From positions 2,758,501 through 2,822,500 of the forward strand of contig NZ_OZ075108.1 in assembly GCF_964186625.1 (NCBI RefSeq): 64,000 bases of DNA, given 5' to 3'. The notes below the pieces were generated by a model that saw nothing but the letters and a program-made list of their open reading frames with translations, was not told the DNA's origin and searched no databases. Positions 1 through 9,009 of this stretch are shown piece by piece. A program made the translations under genes and the position numbers. This DNA is from Asticcacaulis sp. MM231. GTDB lineage: Bacteria > Pseudomonadota > Alphaproteobacteria > Caulobacterales > Caulobacteraceae. Within the stretch, counting starts at the first letter, position 1, and each line of letters opens with the position of its first letter.

Positions 1-527
1 GCACCGAACGCGCCGAGCTGCGCCGTCGTCAGGCCGGAAAGCTGGGTCGTGGTCAGGGCGCCGACTTCAGCCGTGGTCAGGCCGCGAATTTGCGAGGTCG
101 AGAACTTGCCAACCTGATCCGAGGTCAGTGCCGCGAACTGCGTGGTGGTCAGGTTGCTGATTTCAGAAGCGGTAAGACCGGAGAGCTGGGTGGTGTCGAG
201 CGCGGCGATCGCGGTGCTGGAGAAGGCCTCCAACTGGGCGGTCAGCAAAACCGAGAGCTGAGAACTGGTAAAGGCGACCGCACCGGTCGCCAGGAAGGTA
301 ATCTGATCGGTGGTAAGCGCCTTGACCTGGGTGGTCGTAAGCGACTTGAGCTGGGTTGTACTGAGAGCGCCAATCTGGGTGGTCGAGAGGACCGCAACCC
401 CGGAGGTTGACAGCGCGCTGATCTGAGTCGTTTTCAGTTCGGCCAGTTGACTGGTCGACATGTTCTGAATGAACGCGTTGCTAAGCTTCGAAATTTGTGC
501 TGCAGACAGCCCGCTGATAGATGACAC
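1..527 (-). CDS. octapeptide-repeat protein, N-terminal part (cut by window edge)
   Basis: The frame runs off the left edge; about 175 codons are visible. After a short N-terminus the protein consists almost wholly of a degenerate eight-residue repeat, L-[ST]-T-x-[QE]-[ILV]-x-x, seen for example as LTTTQLSG, LSTTQIGA and LTASEISN, some 20 copies in a row. Such a period with a buried Leu and Ile/Val suggests a regular beta-rich solenoid, but this is inference. No signal peptide or enzyme motif is visible in this part. The start is taken as GTG at 527, preceded by AGGGG; an ATG at 461 would cut into the repeats. Function unknown; similar low-complexity repeat proteins are often surface-exposed or secreted. 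Confidence 0.7.
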   Translation of the reverse strand, partial: MSSISGLSAAQISKLSNAFIQNMSTSQLAELKTTQISALSTSGVAVLSTTQIGALSTTQLKSLTTTQVKALTTDQITFLATGAVAFTSSQLSVLLTAQLEAFSSTAIAALDTTQLSGLTASEISNLTTTQFAALTSDQVGKFSTSQIRGLTTAEVGALTTTQLSGLTTAQLGAFG

Positions 528-652
528 AACTCAACCCCTACATTTCCCAACCACTTGAATTAAGCAGTTTATTAATCTTTAAAGTAAACTTTTGATTAAC
601 TTTGCCGTAGCGTCACAAAATACAACCCAAGAGCACCCAAACTGTAACAGGC

Positions 653-1591
653 TCAGAGGTTCAGCTCGCTCTTGAAATAGGCGATGGTATGTGCCAAACC
701 CTCGTCCAGCATGACGTTGGGTTGCCAGCCGAGCTTTTCCCGTGCCAGTGAGATATTGGGCTGACGCTGACGGGGATCGTCCTGCGGCAAGGGTTTATGA
801 ACCAACTCGCTGCCCGCCCCTGTCAGCCGGATAACCTTTTCGGCCAGTTCCTTCATGGTAAACTCGACCGGATTACCGATATTAATCGGGCCGGTGACCT
901 CATCCGGGCTGTCCATGAGCTTGACCATGCCCTCGATCAGATCATCGACATAACAGAAACTGCGCGTCTGGTCGCCCGTGCCGTAAAGCGTGATAGGCTC
1001 ACCGCGCAGGGCCTGCACGATGAAGTTGGACACCACGCGCCCGTCATTCGGGTGCATGCGCGGGCCATAGGTGTTGAAGATGCGCATGACCTTAATACGC
1101 AGGTTATGCTGGCGGTTATAATCGAAAAACAAGGTCTCGGCGCAGCGCTTGCCCTCATCATAACAGGCGCGCGGTCCTTGCACGTTGACGCGGCCCCAGT
1201 AATCCTCGGTTTGCGGATGGACTTCCGGGTCGCCGTAGATTTCGCTGGTCGAGGCCTGAAGGATCTTGGCCTTTGTACGACGGGCCAGGCCCAGCATGTT
1301 GATCGCGCCGAGAACACTCGTCTTGGTCGTCTGGACCGGGTCGAACTGGTAATGCACCGGCGATGCCGGACAGGCCAGGTTGTAGATCTCATCAACCTCG
1401 ACATAGAGTGGGAAGGTGATGTCGTGACGCATCACCTCGAAATAGGGATTGCTCATCAGGTGAGCGACATTCTTGCGCTGGCCGGTGAAGAAGTTATCGA
1501 CACACACCACATCGTCACCACGCGCCAGCAGGCGCTCACACAGGTGCGAACCGAGAAACCCCGCGCCGCCCGTTACCAAAATCTTCTTCAT
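653..1591 (-). CDS. UDP-glucuronate decarboxylase (UDP-xylose synthase family)
   Basis: A 312-residue short-chain dehydrogenase-type sugar-nucleotide enzyme. It shows the N-terminal NAD-binding motif GGAGFLGSH, the STSEIYGDP segment carrying the catalytic Ser/Thr, the YDEGK catalytic Tyr-Lys pair, and the [10 protein letters not shown] and RSFCYVDDL stretches typical of UDP-glucuronate decarboxylases. The family oxidises and decarboxylates UDP-glucuronate to UDP-xylose, feeding cell-surface polysaccharide synthesis in the cytoplasm. The ATG has a clear GAGGGG ribosome site 5 nt upstream. No other sugar gene lies beside it, so the polysaccharide served cannot be named. A related dTDP-glucose or UDP-galacturonate enzyme is less likely given the sequence. 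Confidence 0.88.
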   Translation of the reverse strand: MKKILVTGGAGFLGSHLCERLLARGDDVVCVDNFFTGQRKNVAHLMSNPYFEVMRHDITFPLYVEVDEIYNLACPASPVHYQFDPVQTTKTSVLGAINMLGLARRTKAKILQASTSEIYGDPEVHPQTEDYWGRVNVQGPRACYDEGKRCAETLFFDYNRQHNLRIKVMRIFNTYGPRMHPNDGRVVSNFIVQALRGEPITLYGTGDQTRSFCYVDDLIEGMVKLMDSPDEVTGPINIGNPVEFTMKELAEKVIRLTGAGSELVHKPLPQDDPRQRQPNISLAREKLGWQPNVMLDEGLAHTIAYFKSELNL

Positions 1592-1692
1592 GCTATCCCC
1601 TCGGCTTACCTATGCGCCGTATTTTCCTGTCTGGCGCTTTGCCACGAGTTCGCCACATTTGCCGAACTTAATTCAGCATCGACACGCACCAT

Positions 1693-1726
1693 AAAAAACA
1701 GCAACCGCGTGAAAACGCGGTTGCTG
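1693..1726 (-). terminator. rho-independent terminator of the TonB receptor gene
   Basis: An 11-bp perfect stem (CAGCAACCGCG with its complement) closes a 6-nt A/T loop and is followed, reading the minus strand, by six T. It lies 25 nt past the stop codon of the receptor gene. Confidence 0.85.
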
Positions 1727-1750
1727 CAAGTTGCACACAAACTGTAACTT

Positions 1751-4684
1751 TTAGAAATCGGCGGTGATGCCCACCATAATCGTGCGACCAAGCGTATCAT
1801 AGGCGCTGGCATAGGTGTTGCCATTGGCCGTGCCGGTGAGCACGTTCGACGCCAGAACCGGTGGATCCTTGTCAAACAGGTTGTTGATACTGGCCCGGAC
1901 GCTATAACGGCCGGCGAATTTGTAGCTGCCGGAAAGATCAATATAGTTATAGGCCTTGATCTCGCTGTTGAGTGTGCTGGTGGTTCCGGCAAGGTAAGCA
2001 TTGTCGGTGTTGCTCGACAGCTTGACCGCGCCGAAATAGCGCCAGTTAACCGACAGGTTGGCATCCGCCCATGGCATGGCCCACGTGGCGCGCAGGGTAT
2101 GGCGCCATTCCGGATTCGGATTGCCGCAGGTGGGACCGAACAACCCCTTGCAGTCATAGGTGCCAAGACCCGGCAGAGGCTCGGTGACCTGTTCCAGCAG
2201 ACGGGTCCCCATGAAGGTGAAGTTCACGCGACCTAGGTTCTTGTTGAACAGGCTCTCGATATCCAGCGCGTAATTGGCGCTGACGTCGACACCGCTGGTT
2301 TGAAGATAGCCGGTGTTGACGTTAGTTGAGATGACATAGCCATCTGTGCCGTAGAGAATACCGGTTTTCGAATTGCGGTGGATCAGGTTGCAATAAAAGC
2401 TGTTGCCGGTGGTCAGGCACTGGTTGAGGATCAGGGTCGGATCGACGGTCGAGATATAATCGTCGACATGGATATTGTAGTAATCGACGCTGAGGTTCAG
2501 AGCGCGCACCCTGGCCGGCGTATAGACGAAGCCGAAGGTATAGGTTTTGGCCGTTTCCGGATTCAGATTGGGGTTGCCGCCATATTGCTGCGTACATTGC
2601 TGGCTGGGGCAGTCGAGGATGATGCTGCCATATTGCGCGGCCGTCACGCCGGTCAGTTCGCATTGAGCCAGGGTGGCCGTCATCTCGGAACCGCACGGAT
2701 CGTTGGCGGTCACGTTACCCAGGGCCTGAGCCGTGAACAGTTCGCTGATGCTGGGCGCACGCACCGCCTTGTTGTAGCTGGCTCGGAAGCGGATGTCGCT
2801 GTTGGGCGCATACTGGCCGTCGATCTTCCAGGTCGTGGTGTGCTTGAGCGGCGAGTCCGATGTGCTGGACGACGCCTTGTAGGCTGAACCGCGCAGACCG
2901 AAATCAAGCGTCAGATCCTTAACCCAGGGCTTATCCTGGATGACCGGCACGTTGAATTCTGTATAGATTTCGTTGGTCGATACACGGCCATCGGAATTGG
3001 TGCCGCCATTGTCCAACGCCACCTGGTTGACGACATAGTTCAGTGTATCGACACGGCTTTCGGCACCGAAGACCGAAGCGACACCATCACTGGCCCAAGG
3101 CGATTTCAGGCCGTAGGCGCCGAAATCGATATTCAGCGAGCCGCTCAGATTACGTTCACGCAGGGTGTTGCGCGTCGAACTGACATCCGAAAGGTAGGCC
3201 AGGGCTTCGGCCGACGGCCCCGCAGTCGAGAAGATATCAACCGGCACGCAGTCCGGATCCGTGCCATCCACCACCGACTTACAGGTGGCGACGCCGTTGA
3301 CATCGACGACCTGGAGGGCGTTGACAACCTTGGACTGGTTGATGTCGTTGTAATAGTCATTGTGATAGAAGACGACCGATTGCAGATAGTTGATATCGTA
3401 GCTAATATTGTCATTGATCTGTCCGCGCATGCCTATGGTGCCGCGATAGTCTTCATGGCGAATATCACCAATGCGCGGCAGGCTGGCGAAGCGGTAGCCG
3501 ATCTGCGCGGTGGTGTCAGCCGTCGAGGTTGTAGAGCCACATAGCGAGGTCTTCTGCGCATCGCTCATCAACGGATTGTCGCAGTTGATGGTGAAGTCGG
3601 TGCCCTGCCAGATGGCGGAAGGCGCCACCTGCGACAGGCTGCGGTCCTTCATGGCGATGAAGGTGCCGTAAACCTCGACGGCCTCGTTGAACTTGTAATG
3701 GCCGAACACGCCGGCGCTCAGGCGCTTGTCGGAGCGCTGGATGTAGTTCAGCGGGTTAGTGTTGTAGGCCATGGTCGAGGAATCATAAGGCACAAAAGTT
3801 TTCGAACCGTCCGGATTATCAGCCAGCGGCGTCAGGTAACTTGGGCTCGACGGGTCCGACGAAGTGAACTTGCCATAGGCGCTGTTGGAAGACCCGCTAC
3901 AGGCGAAGCTGGTGGTGCCGGAGAGAGCGCAGGCGGAGTAGTCACGGCTGTCCTGGGTAACCGGTTCGGCTTTACGGTAACCGATGAAGCCGGAGATATT
4001 GCCGCGGCCATCCGCGAAGGTCTTGCCGCCCGAAAGGTTGATCGTGTAGGTGCTGCCATCAGTTACGTGTTTCGGCGCAGTCTCGAAACCATATGACGAT
4101 TGCAGGTCACGCAGGCTGTCATTGTCGTTAGTGTGGTCGGAAAAACCGTATTGCGCATCAAGATGGATGCCCGTCAGGTTCTTCTTCAGGATGAAGTTGA
4201 CAACGCCTGAAATGGCATCTGAACCGTAAACGGCGGAAGCGCCGCCCGTGACCACATCGACACGTTCAACCATGGCAGACGGAATAAAATTCAGGTCTGA
4301 TGCTTCACCTGGCAGGGCACGCTGGCCATCGATCATGACCAGGTTGCGGTTGGAGCCCAGATTGCGCAGATTGACCTGTGCCGTGCCATCCGATCCGTTG
4401 GATACGCCCTGACTGGCATCTGCCGTGACCTGCGGCATGTTGTTCAGCACGGTTTCAATAGTCGTCGCGCCCTGCGCCTTGATCTCTGTAGCGTCGACCG
4501 TGGTGATCGGGCTGTTGCTTTTCAGGTTCGGACGCTTGATGCGCGTGCCGGTGACGACCACGGTCGTTTCTGCGGGGGACGCATCGGTTGTGGGGGTGTC
4601 CTGCGCCATGGCGGCAGGGCTCATTGCTGTCAGAAGGGCCGTGCAGGCGGCGCCCAGCAGGAGTGAGTTGCGTGTCATACTCAT
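1751..4684 (-). CDS. TonB-dependent outer-membrane receptor
   Basis: A 977-residue protein. An N-terminal signal peptide ends near AMAQD. A TonB-box-like segment (TTVVVTGTRI) and a plug domain with the usual VERVDVVTGGASAVYGSDA stretch follow. The rest is a long barrel ending in Phe (VGITADF), as expected of an outer-membrane beta-barrel. It is of the large alphaproteobacterial class that imports iron complexes, oligosaccharides or other bulky nutrients with energy from TonB-ExbBD. The substrate cannot be told from sequence, and no inner-membrane transporter or degrading enzyme is adjacent. The start is ATG 4684, with a second in-frame ATG two codons later. The gene is divergent from the glycosyltransferase gene and ends at a strong terminator. 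Confidence 0.9.
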   Translation of the reverse strand: MSMTRNSLLLGAACTALLTAMSPAAMAQDTPTTDASPAETTVVVTGTRIKRPNLKSNSPITTVDATEIKAQGATTIETVLNNMPQVTADASQGVSNGSDGTAQVNLRNLGSNRNLVMIDGQRALPGEASDLNFIPSAMVERVDVVTGGASAVYGSDAISGVVNFILKKNLTGIHLDAQYGFSDHTNDNDSLRDLQSSYGFETAPKHVTDGSTYTINLSGGKTFADGRGNISGFIGYRKAEPVTQDSRDYSACALSGTTSFACSGSSNSAYGKFTSSDPSSPSYLTPLADNPDGSKTFVPYDSSTMAYNTNPLNYIQRSDKRLSAGVFGHYKFNEAVEVYGTFIAMKDRSLSQVAPSAIWQGTDFTINCDNPLMSDAQKTSLCGSTTSTADTTAQIGYRFASLPRIGDIRHEDYRGTIGMRGQINDNISYDINYLQSVVFYHNDYYNDINQSKVVNALQVVDVNGVATCKSVVDGTDPDCVPVDIFSTAGPSAEALAYLSDVSSTRNTLRERNLSGSLNIDFGAYGLKSPWASDGVASVFGAESRVDTLNYVVNQVALDNGGTNSDGRVSTNEIYTEFNVPVIQDKPWVKDLTLDFGLRGSAYKASSSTSDSPLKHTTTWKIDGQYAPNSDIRFRASYNKAVRAPSISELFTAQALGNVTANDPCGSEMTATLAQCELTGVTAAQYGSIILDCPSQQCTQQYGGNPNLNPETAKTYTFGFVYTPARVRALNLSVDYYNIHVDDYISTVDPTLILNQCLTTGNSFYCNLIHRNSKTGILYGTDGYVISTNVNTGYLQTSGVDVSANYALDIESLFNKNLGRVNFTFMGTRLLEQVTEPLPGLGTYDCKGLFGPTCGNPNPEWRHTLRATWAMPWADANLSVNWRYFGAVKLSSNTDNAYLAGTTSTLNSEIKAYNYIDLSGSYKFAGRYSVRASINNLFDKDPPVLASNVLTGTANGNTYASAYDTLGRTIMVGITADF

Positions 4685-5015
4685 AACTATAACCTATGCA
4701 AGAAGTGGCGTGGGGAGGCGGCAGAAGGATGAAGCTTTTGCGTCACTCTATGAGAACCACTAACGCGCACAGTTCAATTATAAATTATACGATCCTTGCG
4801 GATACAATATACTGTCGCTCAAACTGTCGCATAATTGTCATCGAATATTTCACAGACACACGATTTCATTTCTATTACGTAATAATGTTTCAAAATTGAA
4901 GCCATCTTTGACTTAATAATAATGACTCAGCACTTGTTATGTATCGGTTCGCCGCGCCACTTTGACAAAAGGTTAACCGCGTTTAAGCTCTGGTGAGTAA
5001 CGAATCGGGGACACC
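4685..5015. promoter_or_regulatory. AT-rich divergent intergenic region
   Basis: These 331 nt separate two divergent genes and are clearly more AT-rich than their surroundings, so both promoters probably lie here. No convincing reading frame is seen. Near the right end GTTAACCGCGTTTAAGC forms an imperfect dyad of TTAA half-sites with 6-nt spacing. This resembles CtrA boxes but does not match the usual 7-nt spacing. No specific regulator is claimed. Confidence 0.4.
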
Positions 5016-7046
5016 ATGCCGGACACAGCACAGATCAAGCCTGCGGAGACCAGCGGAGGCCAAGCCATGAGCGTGATGGAACTCATTCAAACGGCCGAAG
5101 CCTTGAAAAGCTCCGGGCAGGAAATGTCGGCCATCGCGCTTTACGATCAGTTCGTAGCCAACAATCCCGACCACCCCCTGCTCTACGCGCTGCTGTTCAA
5201 TCTCGGCGTCATCCTCACCGATGCGCGCGACCTGCACCGCGCCCGCGAGGTCATGGAGCGCGTGGTCGAGATCGCCCCCGATTTCCACAGCGTCTATATC
5301 AATCTCGGCCGCATCTATGAAGGACTGGGCGATAACGCTCAGGCCGTCATCACCTGGAACAACCTCGCCAGCCGCCTGAACCAGCTCAACGGCTCGGCGC
5401 TCAAGCACAAGACCATGGCGCTCAATCAGTCGGCGCGCGTGCTCGAAGGCGCTCATCAGGACGAGGCCGCCGAAACCGCCCTGCGCATCAGCCTGGAACT
5501 TGATCCGCACCAGCGCGAGGCCATGCAGCACTTCATCGCCCTGCGCCAGCGCCAGTGCGCCTGGCCGATCGTGCTGCCGTTCGAGAACATGACGCGCGAC
5601 AATCTGCTCTCTGGCATATCCCCCCTGTCGATCGACGCCTATACCGACGACCCGATGTTCCAGTTAGCGGTCAGCTATCACTACAATCTCAAGGATGTCG
5701 GTGAACCGGTCGGCGAGATCATCACCAAGCACTGGGCAGCCCGCAATGGCAAGAAGACCGCTAACACCCAACAGAAAATCCGCATCGGCTACCTGTCGTC
5801 TGACCTGCGCGAACACGCCATCGGTCACCTGATGTATGAGGTCATGGGCCTGCATGACCGGAGTAAGGTCGAGGTCTACAGCTATTATTGCGGCATCGCG
5901 ACCAATGATGCGATCCACAACCACTATAAAGAAACCTCGGATCATTTCATCGACATCACCGGCATGGACGATGTCACCGCCGCCCGCCGTATCGCCGACG
6001 ACGGCATCCAGATCCTGATCGATGTCAACGGCTACACCCGCGACGGCCGCGTCAAGCTGCTGGCCCTGCGCCCTGCGCCGGTGATCGTCAACTGGCTGGG
6101 CTTCCCCGGCTCACTCGGCAGCCCCTACCACAACTATATCGTGGCCGATGACTGGGTGATCCCCGCCGGCGACGAAATCTATTACTCCGAAGCCGTCACC
6201 CGCCTGCCCTGCTACCAGCCGAACAACCGTCTGCGCATCGTGGCAGATACCGTGCCGACGCGCGCCGAGGTGGGGCTGCCGGAAAAGGCCTTCGTCTATT
6301 GCTGTTTCAACGGCACGCACAAGATCACCAAATTCACCTTCGATCGCTGGCTGGAAATCCTCGCCCGCGTGCCCGACAGCGTGTTGTGGCTGCTCTCTGG
6401 CGCCGAAACTTCGCACGGCCGCCTGAAGGACTACGCCAAGGCCAAGGGCATCGATCCCGAACGCATCATCTTCGCCGCCAAGATGGCCAATGCCCACCAT
6501 CTGGCGCGTTACCAGCTTGCCGATCTGTTCCTCGACACCACCCCCTACGGCGCCCACACCACCTGCTCGGACGCCCTGTGGATGGGCGTGCCGGTGTTGA
6601 CACTTTCGGGCCGCACCTTTGCCTCGCGCGTCTGCGGATCACTGGTCAAGGCCGCCGGCCTGCCCGACGATCTGGTGTGCACCACGGTCGAGGACTATAT
6701 CGATCAGGCCGTGGCGCTCGGCCGCGGCAATGGTGATCTTGCGGCTTACCGCGAGCAGCTTCTGGCCAACCGCATGACCAGCACCCTGTTCGATACCACC
6801 AAGCTGGTGAAGCACCTGGAAGACCTCTACGCCGGTATGTGGCAGGACTGTCTCGATGACAAACTGCCCCAGCCCGATCTCAGCAATCTCGATACCTATT
6901 TCGAGATGGGCCTGAAATACGACCACGAGGGCATCGAGGTGCAGGCGATCAAGGATTATCGCGGCTTCTGGCAGGAGCGTCTGGCCCAGCGCCATGCCTA
7001 CCGCCCGGTGCCCTACGATAACCGCCTGTGGAAAAAGCCGGACTAA
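5016..7046 (+). CDS. TPR protein with SPINDLY/OGT-type glycosyltransferase domain
   Basis: 676 residues. Tetratricopeptide helices fill roughly residues 20-190 (for example YALLFNLGVILTDARDLHRA and SVYINLGRIYEGLGDNAQAV). After a linker, residues about 240-640 match the C-terminal catalytic region of O-GlcNAc-transferase/SPINDLY proteins: RIGYLSSDLREHAIGHL, VNWLGFPGSLGSPYHNYIVA, CCFNGTHKITKFTFDRWLEI and DTTPYGAHTTCSDALWMGVP. The family transfers a sugar from a nucleotide donor to Ser/Thr of proteins; in bacteria, flagellins and adhesins are common acceptors. Neither donor nor acceptor can be read here. The start ATG has GGGGA 4 nt upstream; an internal ATG at 5067 is an alternative. It sits alone, with no flagellin gene nearby. 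Confidence 0.85.
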   Translation: MPDTAQIKPAETSGGQAMSVMELIQTAEALKSSGQEMSAIALYDQFVANNPDHPLLYALLFNLGVILTDARDLHRAREVMERVVEIAPDFHSVYINLGRIYEGLGDNAQAVITWNNLASRLNQLNGSALKHKTMALNQSARVLEGAHQDEAAETALRISLELDPHQREAMQHFIALRQRQCAWPIVLPFENMTRDNLLSGISPLSIDAYTDDPMFQLAVSYHYNLKDVGEPVGEIITKHWAARNGKKTANTQQKIRIGYLSSDLREHAIGHLMYEVMGLHDRSKVEVYSYYCGIATNDAIHNHYKETSDHFIDITGMDDVTAARRIADDGIQILIDVNGYTRDGRVKLLALRPAPVIVNWLGFPGSLGSPYHNYIVADDWVIPAGDEIYYSEAVTRLPCYQPNNRLRIVADTVPTRAEVGLPEKAFVYCCFNGTHKITKFTFDRWLEILARVPDSVLWLLSGAETSHGRLKDYAKAKGIDPERIIFAAKMANAHHLARYQLADLFLDTTPYGAHTTCSDALWMGVPVLTLSGRTFASRVCGSLVKAAGLPDDLVCTTVEDYIDQAVALGRGNGDLAAYREQLLANRMTSTLFDTTKLVKHLEDLYAGMWQDCLDDKLPQPDLSNLDTYFEMGLKYDHEGIEVQAIKDYRGFWQERLAQRHAYRPVPYDNRLWKKPD

Positions 7047-7106
7047 AAGAACTGCCCATCGCCTAAGCTGATGTTCATGGATGCGATTCTACGGGCGGAA
7101 AAGGTG

Positions 7107-7398
7107 TGGTGCGGGCGGCCGGAACTCGAACCGGCATGGGGTTGCCCCCGACAGATTTTCTTACCACTTCGGCTTTCGCCGCCGCACAGGCGTTCGTGGT
7201 CTGGACTATCCCTTCACCATGCCCTGATGGGGTTTAGGTGCTGCCCGTCTAGTCTCTACACCTTCCGACTTTCGTCGGCTTGGCTCGGGATTACCAGTAA
7301 AAGGCTTCCCCGAATTTGAGCAGTTCTACGCATCGGATTTCCCCGATGGCACTCAATTTGGTCTAAGTCTGTAGCGTCTACCATTTCGCCACGCCCGC
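7107..7398 (-). tRNA. tRNA-Leu(UAA) interrupted by a group I intron
   Basis: On the minus strand the gene starts at 7398 with GCGGGCG, which pairs with CGCCCGC before ACCA, so the CCA end is encoded (7109-7107). Exon 1 (7398-7365) contains the D-arm and the 5' anticodon stem ACAGA followed by CTT. Exon 2 (7159-7107) resumes with AAAA, the 3' anticodon stem TCTGT, a long class II variable arm, the T-arm and the acceptor strand. Joined, the anticodon loop is CTTAAAA with anticodon UAA, and the mature RNA is 87 nt, right for tRNA-Leu. The T-loop has 8 nt between GCCGG and CCGGC instead of 7, which is unusual. Confidence 0.93.
7160..7364 (-). ncRNA. group I intron in the tRNA-Leu(UAA) anticodon loop
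   Basis: The 205-nt intron lies between U34 and A35. The exon ends in U and the intron ends in G, the group I rule. Exon ACUU pairs with intron GAGU, giving the U.G pair of P1. CATCGG/CCGATG forms P2 and CTGCTC/GGGCAG forms P3. TCGGG/CCCGA forms P4, with the P and Q elements AATTCGGGGAAGCC and AATCCCGAGCCAAG. Element R is GTAGAGACTAGACGG and element S is GGGATAGTCC, giving P7 (GACTA/TAGTC). CCGAC-GAAA-GTCGG fits P6a, CACC/GGTG fits P8, and CGGC-GAAA-GCCG fits P9. Size and site match the small IC3-type introns of cyanobacterial and plastid tRNA-Leu(UAA). No homing endonuclease is encoded. The structure was drawn by eye. Confidence 0.93.
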
Positions 7399-7482
7399 AT
7401 AACCAGCCCGGCTTATAACGGGGGCATACGGCTCCTGTCGAGTGACTTTTGACGTCGGTCGCTTAAATGCGCATCGCAGCGC

Positions 7483-7527
7483 AAAAAAACTGTGCCCTCC
7501 CTCAATCAGAGGATTGAAGGAGGGCAC
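7483..7527 (-). terminator. rho-independent terminator of the M28 peptidase gene
   Basis: A stem of about 15 bp (GTGCCCTCCCTCAAT paired with ATTGAAGGAGGGCAC) with a short purine loop is followed on the minus strand by seven T. It starts 5 nt past the peptidase stop codon and also shields the tRNA-Leu gene from read-through. Confidence 0.9.
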
Positions 7528-7531
7528 GGGC

Positions 7532-8995
7532 TTAGTGAGCCTCTTTGGGCGGCAGCTTGAAGCGGACGTCGGTATTGGCCATGAGCCACAAGGTGGCGGT
7601 ATATGCGGCGACGTTCTGGTTCAGTTGCTGCGGATCTATGCGGTCGAACGTATCATTGGCGGTATGGTGCGTATCGAAATAGCGGTAACCATCCTGATTG
7701 AGATCAAAGGCCGGTACGAAGCCGTTCATGGCGCCGGAATCCTCACCGCCATTGGGCGTGGCCTTGGCGTCGTAATAGATACCGAGCGGGTAGAGCAGAT
7801 TGCTCAGCTTGGTGACGAAGCCGGTATCATCCGTCGGCAACAGCGCGAAATTGTTGAGCTTGTCGGCGCCAAAATCGGATTCGGCGTGCGCGACATAGTT
7901 GGACAGCTCCGACTTGTGGGCTTCACGGAAAGCGCCGCCGCCGGTTTCGGTGGTGTCACCCGCCGGTTGCGACACCTCTTCCGAACCCCAGAAGACAACG
8001 CGGATGGTGCGCTTGGGCTTCACGCCCTGGTCCATCATGACCTTGGCGGCGGCCATGGTGATGGCGACGCCCGCGCCGTCATCAATGGCGCCCGTGCCGA
8101 GATCCCAGCTATCGAGGTGGCCGCCGACCACAATCACCTGCTCCGGATGTTCCGAACCGACCAAATCGGCGACGACATTCTGCGAGGTTTTCAGACCCAG
8201 GAACTGGCCTGTGGTCTTCATGCTGATGCGCACCGGACCGCCCTTGCCCGCCTTTTGCAGCACCTTGATGCGGCTCAGTTGCGAAGCGTCGGGCGCGCTG
8301 ATGGCCATGGCGGGGATGCCCTTGCCGTCGGTCCAGGCGCTCGCGCCAGCGTGGGCGAAGCGGTTGTTGTCAGTGCTCAGCGAGCGCATGACATAGCCCA
8401 CCGCGCCACGCTTTTGCGCTTCAAGTTGCCCCTTGCCGCGCACCGTGCCCGACATGCGGCCATAGCCCGAACCATTGCTGGCCTTGGCCATCGGCTGCAG
8501 AATGACGACGATCTTGCCAGTGACGTCGGCCTTGGAATCGAGAAACTCCTGATAGGTGTCGAACATCACAGCCTCGCCTTCGACCTCGCCGGCGGTCGAG
8601 CCGCCCAGCGATACACCGACCAGCGGCTGCGCAAATTCGCCCGTGATGGCGATGGTTTCGGGGCCACCGCGCGCCCAGACGTGCAGCGGGAAGCTTTCGA
8701 TATGGACGTTCTGGAAGCCGAGCTCCTTCAGGCGCATCGCCGACCATTCGGCCGCGCGCTTTTCCGAGTCGCTGCCGGCCGGACGCGGACCGAAGCGCGT
8801 CGTCAGCTCGGAGAGGAAATCGTAAGCGCCATTGGCTGTCAGGGCCGCATCGCGCAGGGCCGCGGCCTGATCCTCAACCGGCACGGGCGCCGCCACAGCC
8901 CCAGAAGCAGAAACAGGCGCCTTCTTGGGCGCGGCATCAGTGTGAAAGGCGGTCAGGGCGAGCACGGTGGCAAGGCCGGTGGCGATAAGCTTCAT
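7532..8995 (-). CDS. exported M28-family zinc aminopeptidase
   Basis: 487 residues with an N-terminal signal peptide (hydrophobic stretch ending near HTDAA), so the enzyme acts in the periplasm or outside. A protease-associated insert fills roughly residues 130-260. The M28 domain follows with the zinc ligands in VVGGHLDSWDLGTGAIDDGA (His-x-Asp and the bridging Asp), VVFWGSEE (Glu pair), a later Asp in HAESDFGAD, and the final His in DTHHTANDTFDRID. The family removes N-terminal residues from peptides using two zinc ions. The start ATG follows GAGGACCCTT. The gene lies 14 nt downstream of the cinA-like gene, so the two may share a transcript. Confidence 0.88.
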   Translation of the reverse strand: MKLIATGLATVLALTAFHTDAAPKKAPVSASGAVAAPVPVEDQAAALRDAALTANGAYDFLSELTTRFGPRPAGSDSEKRAAEWSAMRLKELGFQNVHIESFPLHVWARGGPETIAITGEFAQPLVGVSLGGSTAGEVEGEAVMFDTYQEFLDSKADVTGKIVVILQPMAKASNGSGYGRMSGTVRGKGQLEAQKRGAVGYVMRSLSTDNNRFAHAGASAWTDGKGIPAMAISAPDASQLSRIKVLQKAGKGGPVRISMKTTGQFLGLKTSQNVVADLVGSEHPEQVIVVGGHLDSWDLGTGAIDDGAGVAITMAAAKVMMDQGVKPKRTIRVVFWGSEEVSQPAGDTTETGGGAFREAHKSELSNYVAHAESDFGADKLNNFALLPTDDTGFVTKLSNLLYPLGIYYDAKATPNGGEDSGAMNGFVPAFDLNQDGYRYFDTHHTANDTFDRIDPQQLNQNVAAYTATLWLMANTDVRFKLPPKEAH

Positions 8996-9009
8996 AAGGG
9001 TCCTCAGAT

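Noticed and set aside
1..420. CRISPR-like repeat array at the left edge
   Set aside because: The 24-bp period encodes degenerate octapeptides in one frame; there are no unique spacers.
797..1747. Long plus-strand frame opposite the UDP-glucuronate decarboxylase
   Set aside because: Shadow of a well-supported gene; no ribosome site or domain.
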